From: an uncultured Eubacteriales bacterium
Lineage (GTDB): Bacteria > Bacillota > Clostridia > UBA1381 > UMGS1253
NCBI GenBank assembly: GCA_900550065.1
Contig: URQR01000134.1
Location: 1-5,638, forward strand
Length of the DNA: 5,638 bases
Reading direction: 5' to 3'
Positions within the stretch are counted from its first letter, which is position 1. Each line of letters starts with the position of its first letter. Shown here in pieces: positions 3,749 through 5,638 of the stretch. Below the pieces are notes generated by a model. It did not search any database. It saw only the letters and a list, made by a program, of their open reading frames with translations, and was not told the origin of the DNA. The translations under genes and the position numbers were made by a program.

Positions 3749-5638
3749 TTGAAACAAAAATTTAACGTGACGGGCATGAGCTGCAGCGCGTGCTCGGCAA
3801 ATATTGAAAAAACGCTTCGCAAGCAGAGCGGCGTGGAAAAGGCAGAGGTCAACCTGCTGTCCAATTCGATGCAGGTGTCCTACGATGAAAATATAATTAG
3901 CGAGGCACAAATCATAAAGGCGGTAGAGACGATTGGTTATGGCGCGTCTGTGCCGGGGAAGGCGGCGGACAGTGCGCCGCCGGAGGATGCGGGTGTGAGC
4001 GAGGAAAAATCGTTGCTGCACCGGTTCGTGATTTCGCTTGTTTTGCTTGTGCCGCTGATGTATATCTCAATGTATCATATGTTTTACGAGTGGTTCGGTC
4101 TGCCGATTCCGGCGTTTATGATGGAGCTGTTTCACGGCGATGAAAACGTAATTACCTTTGCATTTTCACAGTTTTTACTGCTTTTGCCGATTCTGTTTGT
4201 CAACAGGAAGTATTTCACATCAGGTTTTAAAAATTTAATCCACCGTTCGCCAAATATGGACACGCTGATTGCAATCGGCGCGTCTGCTGCCGCGCTCTAT
4301 GGCATTGCGGCGATTTTCCTGCTTGGGTACGGCCTTGGGCACGGCGACAGCGCGCTCGTCCATCGTTATAGCATGGATATTTACTTTGAGTCGGCGGGGA
4401 CAATTTTGACGCTGATTACACTCGGTAAGTACTTGGAGGCAAAGTCGAAAGGAAAGACAGGTGAGGCGATTAAAAAGCTGATGGACCTAACGCCGAAGTC
4501 GGCGACGGTGCTGCGCGGCGGGCAGGAAGTGGTCGTTGGGATTGAGGAAATCGTGGTCGGAGACACAGTCTTGTTAAAGCCGGGGCAGAGCGTGCCGGTG
4601 GATGGTACGGTCCTGTCGGGCAGCACCGTAGTGGACGAGTCAGCAATCACGGGCGAGAGTGTGCCGATTGAAAAAACGGCGGGTGATACGCTGATTGGCG
4701 CGACGCTCAATAAAAGCGGCGCGGTACAATTCCGGGCGACGCGCGTCGGCGCGGACACGACGATTGCAAAGATTATTGAACTGGTACAGGAGGCGGCGAG
4801 CTCGAAGGCGCCGATTGCGAAGCTTGCCGACAAAATCAGCGGCGTATTCGTTCCGATTGTAATTGGGATTGCGCTTTTAAGCTTTTTTGTATGGCTTCTG
4901 CTTGGCGAAGGGCTGGAATTCGCGCTCTCGACGGGAATTGCCGTGCTTGTTATTTCGTGCCCCTGCGCGCTCGGGCTTGCAACGCCGGTGGCAATTATGG
5001 TCGCGACAGGAAAGGGCGCGGAGAATGGTATTTTGATTAAATCCGCCGCGGCGCTCGAAACAGCGCACAAGGCCGATTGTGTTGTGCTCGATAAAACGGG
5101 TACAATTACGGAGGGCAACATGCGCGTCAGCGACGTGATTGCGTTTGGCGCAGAGGAGGCGAATCTGCTTCGGGTTGCAGCGGCGCTGGAAGCGAAAAGC
5201 GAGCATCCGCTTGCACAGGCGGTTGTACTCTACGCGAAGGAAAAAGGAATCGACACCGAAGAAGCGGCCGGCTTTGAGGCGGTGTTTGGGCGCGGTGTGC
5301 GCGCAGTTATCGGCGAAAATCCATGCTTGGCCGGAAACGAGGCCTTTATGCAGGAAAGCGGCGTTGACACCATGGCAGCGCAGCAGATGGCGAATCAACT
5401 CTCCGGCGAGGGCAAGACACCGCTCTATTTTGCACAGAATGGGAAACTGATTGGTATCATAGCGGCGGCGGATACGGTCAAAAAGAGCAGCGCGGCGGCT
5501 GTCGCGGCGTTTCGCCATATGGGTATCCGCACGATTATGCTTACGGGCGATAACGCGCGTGTAGCGGAGGCGATTCAGAAGCAGGTCGGCGTCGACGAAA
5601 CAATTGCGCAGGTTTTGCCGCAGGATAAGGAGCAGAAA
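3749..5638 (+). CDS. copA: Copper-exporting P1B-type ATPase CopA, 5' part (630 codons)
   Basis: This is an inner-membrane pump that uses ATP to export Cu(I). An N-terminal heavy-metal-associated domain (about 2-66) has the GMSCSAC copper site (C12, C15). Membrane segments follow at about 90-108, 136-151, 171-192 and 213-230. The actuator domain carries TGES (301-304). Another membrane pair spans about 366-385 and 391-413, with the CPC metal site (C404, C406). The phosphorylation motif is DKTGT (448-452), the nucleotide domain has SEHP (484-487) and GRG, and TGDN (599-602) is present. The frame ends at the window edge after VLPQDKEQK, before the GDGxND motif and last two membrane helices; a usual length is 700-800. 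The start is TTG at 3749-3751, with GAGGG (3737-3741) seven bases upstream; TAA at 3734 blocks earlier starts. No CsoR/CopY regulator or CopZ chaperone is seen here. Confidence 0.93.
   Translation, partial: MKQKFNVTGMSCSACSANIEKTLRKQSGVEKAEVNLLSNSMQVSYDENIISEAQIIKAVETIGYGASVPGKAADSAPPEDAGVSEEKSLLHRFVISLVLLVPLMYISMYHMFYEWFGLPIPAFMMELFHGDENVITFAFSQFLLLLPILFVNRKYFTSGFKNLIHRSPNMDTLIAIGASAAALYGIAAIFLLGYGLGHGDSALVHRYSMDIYFESAGTILTLITLGKYLEAKSKGKTGEAIKKLMDLTPKSATVLRGGQEVVVGIEEIVVGDTVLLKPGQSVPVDGTVLSGSTVVDESAITGESVPIEKTAGDTLIGATLNKSGAVQFRATRVGADTTIAKIIELVQEAASSKAPIAKLADKISGVFVPIVIGIALLSFFVWLLLGEGLEFALSTGIAVLVISCPCALGLATPVAIMVATGKGAENGILIKSAAALETAHKADCVVLDKTGTITEGNMRVSDVIAFGAEEANLLRVAAALEAKSEHPLAQAVVLYAKEKGIDTEEAAGFEAVFGRGVRAVIGENPCLAGNEAFMQESGVDTMAAQQMANQLSGEGKTPLYFAQNGKLIGIIAAADTVKKSSAAAVAAFRHMGIRTIMLTGDNARVAEAIQKQVGVDETIAQVLPQDKEQK

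Noticed and set aside
3662..4021. 119-codon minus-strand open frame
   Set aside because: It lies opposite the copper-binding domain of the ATPase; the translation is Arg/His/Leu-rich and no domain is seen.
4381..5121. 246-codon minus-strand open frame opposite the copper ATPase
   Set aside because: It is the complement of a clearly conserved P-type ATPase reading frame; the Ser/Thr/Ala/Pro-rich translation is typical of a shadow frame.
4877..5518. 213-codon minus-strand open frame opposite the copper ATPase
   Set aside because: It overlaps the phosphorylation and nucleotide domains of the ATPase, is Arg/Cys/His-rich and has no recognizable motif.

Overview
The window looks like part of a chromosome of a Gram-positive Firmicute, most likely a Clostridia or gut-type relative. 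Evidence: strong Shine-Dalgarno sequences (GAGGTG, AAGGAG, GGGAGG, AAAGGGG), sigma-A-type promoters (TTGACA/TATAAT, TTGCAA/TATAAT), hairpin-plus-T-run terminators, a TTG start, and the character of the proteins. Species cannot be named from this sequence alone.

Left part (1-1500), accessory in character. On the minus strand, reading right to left, lie a small Xre-type helix-turn-helix regulator (901-1137), a 444-bp intergenic region full of inverted repeats, a second paralogous Xre regulator (226-456), and the first 35 residues of a ribbon-helix-helix (Arc/CopG-like) protein running off the left edge. The two Xre proteins are about 55% identical over 58 residues, yet their genes differ strongly in base composition (about 32% versus 49% G+C by hand count). 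Divergently from the right-hand Xre gene, on the plus strand, is a 68-residue four-cysteine protein of unknown function (1248-1454). The shared control region and flanks carry repeated TAGGAC boxes. The left control region (120-203) carries direct TGACGCA repeats around two opposed promoters that share one palindromic -10 element.

Right part (1600-5638), ordinary chromosomal genes on the plus strand: an N-terminally anchored NodB-type polysaccharide deacetylase (1602-2477), a GT-B glycosyltransferase with its own strong promoter (2562-3665), and the first 630 codons of a CopA-type copper-exporting P1B ATPase that starts at TTG (3749) and runs off the right edge. The deacetylase and glycosyltransferase suggest work on cell-surface polysaccharide; the copper pump is a separate unit with its own promoter.

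The most unusual material is in the left 1.6 kb: the overlapping promoters, a possible antisense transcript across the left Xre gene, the repeat block, and the Xre/four-cysteine divergent switch. None of this proves a new system; it is a compact regulatory neighbourhood whose target gene or genes are partly outside the window.
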